A program made the translations under genes and the position numbers. DNA of 35,466 bases, from assembly GCA_021846485.1 (NCBI GenBank), contig JAJZWW010000002.1, positions 1 through 35,466 of the forward strand, read 5' to 3'. This DNA comes from Actinomycetes bacterium (GTDB taxonomy: Bacteria; Actinomycetota; Acidimicrobiia; Acidimicrobiales; Palsa-688). Positions within the stretch are counted from its first letter, which is position 1; each line of letters starts with the position of its first letter. Below are positions 28,105-35,466 of the stretch, piece by piece. The notes under the pieces are model-generated. The model had not been told where the DNA came from. It searched no databases and worked only from the letters and a program-made list of their open reading frames with translations.

Positions 28105-28818
28105 GTGCCGTCCGTGCGGATCATCGGGCCCGGGAGAGCCGGCAGTGCGCTAGCCGCCGCCCTCTCCAGCGCAGGCTGGGAGGTCGCCGGCCTGCTCGGC
28201 AGGGGTGACGACCTCTCCGGCGCAGCCGCCGGGGTGGACGCCCTGGTGCTGGCCACACCAGACGGGGCGATCGCCGGAGTGGCCGCCGGCGTGCGGGAGG
28301 TGCCCTCGACGGTCGTCCTGCACCTGTCGGGGGCCCTCGGACCAGACGTGCTCGCCCCCCACGCGCGCAGGGCCGTCCTGCACCCCCTGGTGCCGTTGCC
28401 GGGCGGGCCGGCCGGGGCCGAGCGTCTGATCTCGGGGGTCACCTTCGGCGTTGCCGGTGACTCGATGGCGGCCACCATCGCCGGGGTGCTCGGTGGCCGG
28501 GCCGTCGAGATCGGCGACGAGGTCCGCGCGAGCTATCACGCAGCTGCCACCGTGGCCGCCAACCACGTGGTCGCCACGCTCGGTCAGGTAGCCCGCCTGG
28601 CGGAGGCCGCCGGACTGCAGCTCGGCGACTTCCTCCCCCTGGCCCGCGCAGCCCTCGACGACGTCGCCCTGCGGGGCCCGGAGGCGGCGCTCACCGGGCC
28701 GGTCGCGAGGGGCGACTGGGGGACCGTCGCCCGCCACCTCGCATCCCTCCCCGCCGACGAGCACGCCGGCTACCTGGGCGGTGTCGCCCTCGCGCTGCGC
28801 CTCACGAGGGGCGGCTGA
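28105..28818 (+). CDS. Rossmann-like / DUF2520 domain protein
   Basis: VRIIGPGRAGSALAAALSSAGWEV; LHLSGALGPDVL; LHPLVPLPGG; YHAAATVAANHVVATLGQVARLAEAAG; ALTGPVARGDWGTVARHL. Confidence 0.88.
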   Translation: MPSVRIIGPGRAGSALAAALSSAGWEVAGLLGRGDDLSGAAAGVDALVLATPDGAIAGVAAGVREVPSTVVLHLSGALGPDVLAPHARRAVLHPLVPLPGGPAGAERLISGVTFGVAGDSMAATIAGVLGGRAVEIGDEVRASYHAAATVAANHVVATLGQVARLAEAAGLQLGDFLPLARAALDDVALRGPEAALTGPVARGDWGTVARHLASLPADEHAGYLGGVALALRLTRGG

Positions 28819-28841
28819 TGGAGGTGCCCGTGGCCCTTGGC

Positions 28842-28975
28842 AGGACCCAACCGGAACTGGGTGCTGGTAGGACCCAACCGGAACTGGGTGCTGGTAGGAC
28901 CCAACCGGAACTTCGGCTCTACGCACCCACTTCGGCTCTACACACCCACTTCGGCTCTACACACCCACTTTCTGG
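28842..28975. repeat. Two abutting tandem arrays: 27-bp AGGACCCAACCGGAACTGGGTGCTGGT (2 full + partial) then 19-bp ACTTCGGCTCTACRCACCC (3 full + partial)
   Basis: Read directly: units at 28842, 28869, 28896(partial); 28910, 28929, 28948, 28967(partial). Confidence 0.97.
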
Positions 28976-29168
28976 CAGCTGCGCCGTCGACGTCATGCCC
29001 TCCGTGGCCGACCTCGCGCCCTGGGAACTGGGGTGCGGCCATGAGATGAGAGGTCGCCCAGCCACCGCTGGCCACACCGGCTCCGCCAGCCGCCAGCCGG
29101 CGCTCCCCGCCCGCCCCTCGCCGGCGGCTGCCGGACCCCCGCGTAGGGTCGGGTGCTAGACAACCCCC

Positions 29169-30950
29169 ATGACAGCTACCAGTGCCTACCGGGAGGCACG
29201 TGACCGGGTCCTCGACCTCCGGGAGGACCACGACAGGGCGGTGGCGGAATGGGAGTGGCCGGAGCTCGGTGACCGCTTCAACTGGGCGGTCGACTGGTTC
29301 GACGTGGTCGCCCGCGACAACTCTCGCCCTGCCCTCGTGGTCGTCGAGCAGGATGGCTCGGCTGCCGAGCGGTCCTTCGCGCAGATGGTCACCGCCTCGG
29401 ACCGGGCCGCCGCCCACCTGGCCGAGCTCGGCGTCGGGCGGGGCGACCCGGTGCTCCTCATGCTCGGCAACCAGGTCGAGCTGTGGGAGTCGATGCTCGC
29501 CATCATCAAGCTCGGTGCGGTCGTCATGCCGACCACCACGGCCGCCGGCCCGGCCGAGCTGGCCGACCGTGTCGCTCGCGGCGGCGCCCGGGCGGTGATC
29601 TGCAACCCGTCCGACAGTGCCAAGTTCGCCGAGGTCCCCGGGGACTACCTGAGGCTGGCGGTCGGCGCGGCGGCCGGGTGGTCCGACCTACGGGACGCCG
29701 ACGGCCGGCGGGCCGAGCCGATCCACCACCCCGGCACCGTTCCCGGCGACCGGCTCCTCTTGTACTTCACCTCGGGCACCACCTCGAGGCCCAAGCTGGT
29801 CGAGCACACCCAGGTGTCGTACCCGGTGGGCCACCTGGCGACCCTCTACTGGCTGGGTCTGCGCCCGGGAGACGTGCACTTGAACATCTCCTCCCCGGGC
29901 TGGGCAAAGCATGCCTGGTCGAGCTTCTTCGCCCCCTGGATCGCCGAGGCGACCGTTGTGGCCTACAACTACGCCCGCTTCGATCCCGCTGCGCTGCTCC
30001 GGGTGGTACGCGAGCAGGAGGTCACGACGCTCTGCGCGCCGCCCACGGTGTGGCGGATGCTGATCAAGGCCGATCTCAGCGGGGGGCCCGGCGTCCTGAG
30101 GGAGGTCGTCGCCGCCGGCGAACCGCTCAACCCGGAGGTCATCACCCAGGTCCGGCGCGAGTGGGGTCTCACCGTGCGCGACGGCTACGGGCAGACCGAG
30201 ACCGTCGCCCAGGTGGGCAACACCCCTGGCTCGGCGGTCAAGCCCGGGTCGATGGGCAAGCCGCTGCCCGGGATGCCGGTGGTGTTGGTGGAACCGGTCA
30301 CCGCAGAGCGCGTGGAGGGGGTGGGGGAGGGCGAGATCTGCCTGGACCTGGTGGCCCACCCCCTCGCGCTGATGAGCGGCTACCAGGGTGACCCGGAGCG
30401 CAACGCGGAGGCGATGGCCGGCGGCTGCTACCACACCGGCGACGTGGCCAGCCGTGACGCCGACGGCTACCTGACCTACATCGGGCGCACCGACGACGTG
30501 TTCAAGGCGTCGGACTACAAGATCAGCCCCTTCGAGCTCGAGTCGGTCCTCGTCGAGCACCCGGCGGTCGCCGAGGCGGCGGTGGTGCCCGCGCCCGACG
30601 AGCTCCGCCTCGCGGTCCCCAAGGCCTACGTGACCCTCGCGGCGGGCTGGGAGCCCGACGAGCGGACCGCCTTCGAGGTCCTCCGCTACGCCCGGGAGCA
30701 CCTGGCGCCCTGGCAGCGGGTCCGGCGCCTCGAGTTCGCCGAGCTGCCGAAGACGATCTCGGGCAAGATCCGCCGGGTCGAGCTGCGCCGGCGGGAGGAG
30801 GAGATGTCCTCGACGGGCCGAGCTCCCGGCGGGGAGTGGCGCGACGACCAGTTCCCCGAGCTCTCCAAACCCGGGCCCGGGTCCGGACATGGCGGCGCCC
30901 GACCCGCCGCCGGCCCCGGCTCCGCCGCTCCAACCAGCTCCCTGAGCTGA
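29169..30950 (+). CDS. AMP-forming acyl-CoA synthetase (acetyl/medium-chain acyl-CoA synthetase-like)
   Basis: LLYFTSGTTSRPKLVEHT (P-loop), LNISSPGWAKHAWSSFFAPW, RDGYGQTETVAQ, YHTGDVASRDADGYLTYIGRTDDVFKASDYKISPFELESVL, LPKTISGKIRRVELR. Confidence 0.95.
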   Translation: MTATSAYREARDRVLDLREDHDRAVAEWEWPELGDRFNWAVDWFDVVARDNSRPALVVVEQDGSAAERSFAQMVTASDRAAAHLAELGVGRGDPVLLMLGNQVELWESMLAIIKLGAVVMPTTTAAGPAELADRVARGGARAVICNPSDSAKFAEVPGDYLRLAVGAAAGWSDLRDADGRRAEPIHHPGTVPGDRLLLYFTSGTTSRPKLVEHTQVSYPVGHLATLYWLGLRPGDVHLNISSPGWAKHAWSSFFAPWIAEATVVAYNYARFDPAALLRVVREQEVTTLCAPPTVWRMLIKADLSGGPGVLREVVAAGEPLNPEVITQVRREWGLTVRDGYGQTETVAQVGNTPGSAVKPGSMGKPLPGMPVVLVEPVTAERVEGVGEGEICLDLVAHPLALMSGYQGDPERNAEAMAGGCYHTGDVASRDADGYLTYIGRTDDVFKASDYKISPFELESVLVEHPAVAEAAVVPAPDELRLAVPKAYVTLAAGWEPDERTAFEVLRYAREHLAPWQRVRRLEFAELPKTISGKIRRVELRRREEEMSSTGRAPGGEWRDDQFPELSKPGPGSGHGGARPAAGPGSAAPTSSLS

Positions 30951-30958
30951 GCTGGTTG
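30931..30958 (+). terminator. Perfect 10-bp hairpin CAACCAGCTC-CCTGAGCT-GAGCTGGTTG at the end of the CoA-ligase gene (possible terminator/attenuator)
   Basis: Read directly; spans the TGA stop and overlaps the upstream GntR operator; tail TATACAAAGATTT is only moderately T-rich. Confidence 0.5.
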
Positions 30959-30965
30959 TATACAA
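30956..30965. promoter_or_regulatory. Probable FadR-subfamily GntR operator, distal: TTGTATACAA
   Basis: Perfect 10-bp palindrome; second TGTATACA occurs 62 bp downstream. Confidence 0.6.
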
Positions 30966-31018
30966 AGATTTCCCCCCGCGGAGGAACGAGCTTGACTTTC
31001 CCCCACGGGGGGGGACTA

Positions 31019-31026
31019 TGTATACA
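31019..31026. promoter_or_regulatory. Probable GntR operator, proximal: TGTATACA, overlapping the predicted -10 of the GntR gene
   Basis: Perfect 8-bp palindrome just upstream of ATG 31028; TTGACT -35-like element at 30992-30997. Confidence 0.6.
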
Positions 31027-31027
31027 C

Positions 31028-31690
31028 ATGTGGGGTGGGAGCGAGGTGACCAGCTCGGTCGACGCGGCCTACGCGGCGGTGCGCGACGGGATCGTGAGCG
31101 GCGAGCACGCCGCCGGCAGCCGCCTGCGCGAGGAGGATCTGGCGGAGGCCCTCGGGGTGTCCCGGACCCCGGTGCGCGAAGCCCTGCGCCGCTTGCACTC
31201 CGAGGGCCTCGTCGAGCTCGAGCCGCGCCGGGGGGCGCTGGTGGCCACCTGGGGCGCCGACGAGCTCGACGAGATCTTCGAGCTGCGGGCGCTGGTGGAG
31301 GGCTACGGCGCCCGCAGGGCGGCCACCCGGGTGACCGAGGTCGAGGTGGCCCGCCTGGAGGGGCTCTGCGACGAGATGGACGAGGCGGCCGCCCGCCGGC
31401 CGGTGCCCGACCACGAGCGGATCGGGGCGCTCAACCAGGCCCTGCACCACGAGATCCACCGGGTGGCCTCCAGCCGCTACGTCGCCGGCCTGCTCACCAG
31501 CCTGGTGCAGATGCCGCTCGTGATGCGCACCTTCCACCGCTACGAGCCCGAGGAGCTGGCCCGCAGCATGGGCCACCACCGTGAGCTGGTCGCCGCTCTC
31601 CGGGCACGCCGGCCGGAGTGGGCCGAGGCGGTCATGCACGCCCACGTCGAGGCCGCCCGGGTGACCTTGCGGCGGGAGCTGCCCGGGTGA
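31028..31690 (+). CDS. GntR family transcriptional regulator (FadR/FCD subfamily)
   Basis: AAYAAVRDGIVSGEHAAGSRLREEDLAEALGVSRTPVREALRRLHSEGLVELEPRRGALVATW plus FCD-like helical domain with LNQALHHEIHRVASSRYVAGLL and GHHRELVAALRARR. Confidence 0.93.
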   Translation: MWGGSEVTSSVDAAYAAVRDGIVSGEHAAGSRLREEDLAEALGVSRTPVREALRRLHSEGLVELEPRRGALVATWGADELDEIFELRALVEGYGARRAATRVTEVEVARLEGLCDEMDEAAARRPVPDHERIGALNQALHHEIHRVASSRYVAGLLTSLVQMPLVMRTFHRYEPEELARSMGHHRELVAALRARRPEWAEAVMHAHVEAARVTLRRELPG

Positions 31691-32985
31691 CCGGGGAGGG
31701 GGCTGCTCCGCCGCCGGAGGGCCAGACCGACAGCCGGACCGGTGCGGCGCCGGTCGCGAAGCCCCCTGGAGGGGCGGGACCGGCGGGCGGAGAGGTCGGC
31801 CCGCTGGCCGGGGTGCGGGTGGTCGAGTGCGGGACGCTGATCGCCGGTCCGTTCTGCGGGCAGCTGCTCGGGGACTTCGGGGCCGAGGTGATCAAGGTGG
31901 AGGACCCCGCCGGCGGGGACCCGATGCGCCAGTGGGGTCAGGTGAAGGTCCAGGGCCGGTCACTGCACTGGCCGATCGTCGCCCGCAACAAGAAGTCGGT
32001 TACCGCCGACCTGCGCCGGCCGGAGGGCCAGGAGCTGCTGCGCGGCCTGCTCGAGCGGGCCGACGTGCTGGTGGAGAACTTCCGGCCCGGCACCCTCGAG
32101 CGCTGGGATCTCGGACCTGACCATCTCGCCGAGATCAACCCCCGCCTGGTGGTGGTGCGGGTCAGCGGCTACGGCCAGAGCGGGCCGTACGCGCCCCGGG
32201 CCGGCTTCGGCTCGATCGGCGAGGCGATGGGTGGGATCCGCTACCTGTCCGGCGAGCCGGACCGGCCGCCGTCACGGGTGGGGATCTCCCTCGGAGACTC
32301 GCTCGCGGCCACCTTCGCCGCCCTCGGGGCGCTGCTCGCCCTGCGGGCCCGGGACCGTACCGGTCGCGGGCAGGTCGTCGACTCGGCGATCTACGAGGCG
32401 GTGCTCGCCTTGATGGAGGCGGAGCTGCCCGAGTGGGAGCTCGCCGGCTACCAGCGCCAGCGGACCGGCTCGGTCCTGCCCGGAGCGGCACCCTCCAACG
32501 TGTACCCGACCGCCGACGGCGACCAGATCCTGGTCGCCGCCAACCGGGACACGGTCTTCGCCCGCTTGGCCGTGCTGATGGGACGCCCGGAGCTGACCGA
32601 GGACCCCCGCTACGCCACCAACGACGCCCGCTCGGCCCGCCAGGAGGAGCTCGACGGGATCGTCGCCTCCTTCACCGCGACCCGGCCCGCCGCCGAGCTG
32701 CTCGAGGCGCTCGCCGACGCCGGCGTGCCCGCCGGGATGATCTACCAGGCAAGAGACATGCTGGGCGACCCGCACTTCGCGGCCCGGGAAGCCGTCGTCC
32801 GCCTGGCCCATCCGATCCTCGGGGAGTTTCCCCTGCAAAACGTCGCCCCGAGGCTGTCGGGCACGCCAGGGGCGGTGCGCACCCTCGGCCCCGAGCTCGG
32901 CGTCGACAACGACGAGATCTACCGGGGCCTGCTCGGTCTCGCCGACGAGGACCTCGACCGCCTGCGCGCCGCCGGCATCGTGTGA
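31687..32985 (+). CDS. CaiB/BaiF class III CoA-transferase
   Basis: GVRVVECGTLIAGPFCGQLLGDFGAEVIKVEDPAGGDPMRQWG; NKKSVTADLRRPEGQELLRGLLERADVLVENFRPGTLERWDLG; GTG in GTGA overlap with GntR stop. Confidence 0.95.
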   Translation: MTGEGAAPPPEGQTDSRTGAAPVAKPPGGAGPAGGEVGPLAGVRVVECGTLIAGPFCGQLLGDFGAEVIKVEDPAGGDPMRQWGQVKVQGRSLHWPIVARNKKSVTADLRRPEGQELLRGLLERADVLVENFRPGTLERWDLGPDHLAEINPRLVVVRVSGYGQSGPYAPRAGFGSIGEAMGGIRYLSGEPDRPPSRVGISLGDSLAATFAALGALLALRARDRTGRGQVVDSAIYEAVLALMEAELPEWELAGYQRQRTGSVLPGAAPSNVYPTADGDQILVAANRDTVFARLAVLMGRPELTEDPRYATNDARSARQEELDGIVASFTATRPAAELLEALADAGVPAGMIYQARDMLGDPHFAAREAVVRLAHPILGEFPLQNVAPRLSGTPGAVRTLGPELGVDNDEIYRGLLGLADEDLDRLRAAGIV

Positions 32986-32998
32986 GAAAGGGGAGACC

Positions 32999-35059
32999 GT
33001 GACCTACCGCCTGGGTGTCGACGTGGGAGGCACCTTCACCGACGTGTTGTTGATCGACGAGGGCAGCGGCGTCACCCATCGGGCCAAGACGCCGTCGACC
33101 CCCGACGACCAGTCCCGGGGCGTGCTGGAAGGGGTCCGCAAGGCCTGCGCGCTGGCGGGGATCGAGCCCTCCGAGGTCGCCCACGTCCTGCACGGAACGA
33201 CCGTCGCGACGAACGCGATCCTGGAGGGAAAGGGGGCCCGAGTCGGATTGGTCACCACGCGGGGGTTCCGGCAGGTGCTGCAGGTGGCCCGATCCTTCGT
33301 GCCCGGGGGCCTTGCAGGGTGGATCACGTGGCCCAAGCCGACCCCCCTGGCCCACCTGGAGGACACTGTCGAGGTGCCCGAGCGGGTCGACACCCGGGGA
33401 GAGGTCCTGGTCGAGCTCGACGTCGGCGCCGCCCGCGCGGCTCTTGCGCACCTGCGATCGAAGGGCGTGGAGGCGCTCACCGTCGCGTTCGTCAACGCCT
33501 TCGCCAACCCCGACCACGAGCGGCGGGTGGCGGAGCTGGCTGCCGAGGAGCTGCCCGGGGTCGCGGTGTCGCTCAGCAGCGAGATCCTCCCCGAGATCCG
33601 GGAGTACGAGCGCACGATCACCACCGTCGCGAACAGCTACGTGCGACCCGTCGTCGGCCGCTACCTCGAGTCCCTGGAGCACCAGCTGGGCGCCGGCGGG
33701 GTCGGCGCCTCGCTGCACGTCCTGCGCAGCGACGGCGGCCTCGCGAGTGTCGCCACCGCTGAGGTCGCCCCGGTCAACCTGCTCATGTCCGGCCCGGCCG
33801 GTGGGGTCGCCGGCGCGGTGTGGGCGGCCGGCCAGGCCGGCTACACCAACCTGCTCACCTTCGACATGGGCGGGACCTCCACCGACGTCGCCCTGGTCGA
33901 GGACGGCAAGGCCCGCATCGGAAGGGAGACCACCGTGGGGGATCTCTCGGTGCGGGCCAGCTCCGTCGACGTGCGCACCGTCGGCGCGGGCGGCGGTTCG
34001 ATCGCCCACGTTCCGGAGCTGACCAAGGCCCTGCGCGTCGGCCCGCAGTCGGCGGGCGCCGAGCCCGGCCCGGCGGCCTACGGCAGGGGCGGCGGCGACC
34101 CGACGGTCACCGACGCCAACGTCGTGCTCGGCTACCTGCCGCCCCGCCTGATCGGCGGGGAGATGACCCTCGACGTCGACGCGGCCACCGCCGCGGTGCA
34201 GCAGATCGCCGACGCCATGGGCCTGGCCGACGTGCGCGTTGCGGCGGCGGGGATCGTGGACATCGTCAACGAGAACATGTTCGGCGCGCTCCGCCTGGTC
34301 TCGGTCCAGCAGGGCTACGACCCCCGCGACTTCGCCCTGGTCGCCTTCGGCGGCGCCGGGCCGCTGCACGCCAACGCCCTCGGGCGGCTGATGGGCTCCT
34401 GGCCGGTGATCGTCCCCCCGTCGCCGGGGGTCCTCTGCGCGTACGGCGACGCCACCACCAGCCTGCGCAACGAGTCCGCCCGCACCTTCATCCGCCGCTT
34501 TTCGGAGGTCTCCGACGCCGAGGTGGCCGGCGCCCTGCGGGAGCTGGCGTCCGAGGCCCGCGCTGCGCTCGACGCCGAGGGCGTCCCCGACGCCGAGCAG
34601 GAGGTCACCTGGCAGGTCGACGTCCGCTACCAGGGCCAGGGTTTCGAGGTCCCCGTCGACGTGGAGCCGGAGGCGCTCGACCTCCGCGGCCTGCTCGAGG
34701 AGGTCGGCCGGCGCTTCGACGCCGAGCACCGCAGGCTGTTCATGTTCGACCTCGACACCGAGCACGAGGTGGTCAACCTGCGCGCGGTGGTGCAGGCCCG
34801 CGCCGCCCACGTCGCCGCCCCCGAGCTCGAGGTGGGCGGTCCCGACCCGTCCGCGGCGCTCACCGGCACCGTGGCGGTCTGGGTGGACGGCGCCGAGCTC
34901 CCCGCCGGGCTCTACGAGCGGGCCGGGCTGCGGGCCGGCAACGTCGTCGTCGGCCCGGCGGTGGTCACCGAGATGGACTCCACCACCTTGGTCCTGCCCG
35001 GTCACGCAGCCAGCGTGGACCGGATCGGCAACCTGATCATCCGACCCGAGGAGGGCTGA
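32999..35059 (+). CDS. Hydantoinase/oxoprolinase family protein, HyuA-like subunit
   Basis: RLGVDVGGTFTDVLLIDEGSG; LHGTTVATNAILEGKGARVGLVTTRGFRQVL; MSGPAGGVAGAV; LTFDMGGTSTDVAL; GAGGGSIAHV; VAFGGAGPLHANAL. Confidence 0.95.
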   Translation: MTYRLGVDVGGTFTDVLLIDEGSGVTHRAKTPSTPDDQSRGVLEGVRKACALAGIEPSEVAHVLHGTTVATNAILEGKGARVGLVTTRGFRQVLQVARSFVPGGLAGWITWPKPTPLAHLEDTVEVPERVDTRGEVLVELDVGAARAALAHLRSKGVEALTVAFVNAFANPDHERRVAELAAEELPGVAVSLSSEILPEIREYERTITTVANSYVRPVVGRYLESLEHQLGAGGVGASLHVLRSDGGLASVATAEVAPVNLLMSGPAGGVAGAVWAAGQAGYTNLLTFDMGGTSTDVALVEDGKARIGRETTVGDLSVRASSVDVRTVGAGGGSIAHVPELTKALRVGPQSAGAEPGPAAYGRGGGDPTVTDANVVLGYLPPRLIGGEMTLDVDAATAAVQQIADAMGLADVRVAAAGIVDIVNENMFGALRLVSVQQGYDPRDFALVAFGGAGPLHANALGRLMGSWPVIVPPSPGVLCAYGDATTSLRNESARTFIRRFSEVSDAEVAGALRELASEARAALDAEGVPDAEQEVTWQVDVRYQGQGFEVPVDVEPEALDLRGLLEEVGRRFDAEHRRLFMFDLDTEHEVVNLRAVVQARAAHVAAPELEVGGPDPSAALTGTVAVWVDGAELPAGLYERAGLRAGNVVVGPAVVTEMDSTTLVLPGHAASVDRIGNLIIRPEEG

Positions 35060-35062
35060 GCT

Positions 35063-35466
35063 TTGGCCACCGTCGTCCAGTCCGGGGAGCCTCTCACCAA
35101 GGCGTCCGAGATCGACCCGGTAACCGTCGACATCATCGAGAACGCCCTGCGCAACGCCCGGGCGGAGATGGACGCAGTGCTGTTCCGCACCGCGATGTCC
35201 CCGGGTATCCGGGAGCAGCACGACGAGTTCCCGCTCATCGCCGACCCCGATGGGTTGATGGTGGTCGGGCAGTTCGGCCTGTCCATCCCGGCCTTCTTGG
35301 ACGGCTATTCCGGGACGGTCGAGGAAGGCGACATCCTTTTCACCTCCGACCCCTACTCCTGTGGCGGGGCGATCAGCCACGCCAACGACTGGCTCATCCT
35401 CCTGCCGATCTACGTCGAGGGTCGGGTGGTCGGCTGGGCCGCCCAGTTCGGCCACATGACCGACGT
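35063..35466 (+). CDS. Hydantoinase B/oxoprolinase family protein, HyuB-like subunit (truncated at window end)
   Basis: From TTG at 35063: ATVVQSGEPLTKASEIDPVTVDIIENALRNARAEMDAVLFRTAMSPGIREQHDEFPLIADPDGLMVVGQF...GDILFTSDPYSCGGAISHANDW; no stop before window end. Confidence 0.9.
   Translation, partial: MATVVQSGEPLTKASEIDPVTVDIIENALRNARAEMDAVLFRTAMSPGIREQHDEFPLIADPDGLMVVGQFGLSIPAFLDGYSGTVEEGDILFTSDPYSCGGAISHANDWLILLPIYVEGRVVGWAAQFGHMTD

Noticed and set aside
28842-28975. CRISPR array
   Set aside because: Units are directly contiguous with no unique spacers and no cas genes nearby.
28818-29159. 113-aa plus ORF with GRTQPELGA repeats as a real repeat protein
   Set aside because: The peptide repeat is a by-product of the 27-bp DNA repeat. 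The 19-bp array is not a multiple of three and shifts frame, so a coding function is unlikely.
32672-35455. 927-aa minus ORF
   Set aside because: Antisense to CoA-transferase/hyuA/hyuB; low-complexity antisense artefact.

Overview
GC-rich, probably actinobacterial accessory metabolic region (taxon inferred from composition and gene families only). From left to right: (1) a near-complete myo-inositol catabolism locus: iolD, iolB, a Cgl0158-type aldolase and iolC on the minus strand, a divergent GntR/UTRA regulator, a single ORF fusing IolG-like and IolE-like domains, and two more Gfo/Idh/MocA oxidoreductases; (2) a three-gene sugar/cyclitol ABC importer (Tat/lipobox binding protein, permease, single-domain ATPase); (3) xylA-xylB; (4) a mannitol-dehydrogenase-family reductase plus an altronate-dehydratase-like enzyme; (5) a dabA-dabB inorganic-carbon-uptake pair with a divergent winged-helix regulator; (6) bioY, a HAD phosphatase, an LLM flavin oxidoreductase, an FMN alpha-hydroxyacid dehydrogenase and a DUF2520-type Rossmann protein; (7) an unusual head-to-head double tandem-repeat array; (8) a catabolic cluster of acyl-CoA ligase, FadR-like GntR, class III CoA-transferase, HyuA and HyuB (HyuB truncated by the window end). 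The most interesting points are the IolG-IolE fusion, the inverted-relative tandem repeat array after the DUF2520 gene, the CoA ligase/CoA-transferase/Hyu carboxylase-like cluster with twin TGTATACA operators about six helical turns apart, and a recurring leaderless promoter architecture (TANNNT + 6-7 nt + GTG). No tRNA, rRNA, CRISPR array or transposase was recognised. All calls come from reading the sequence; no database search was run.
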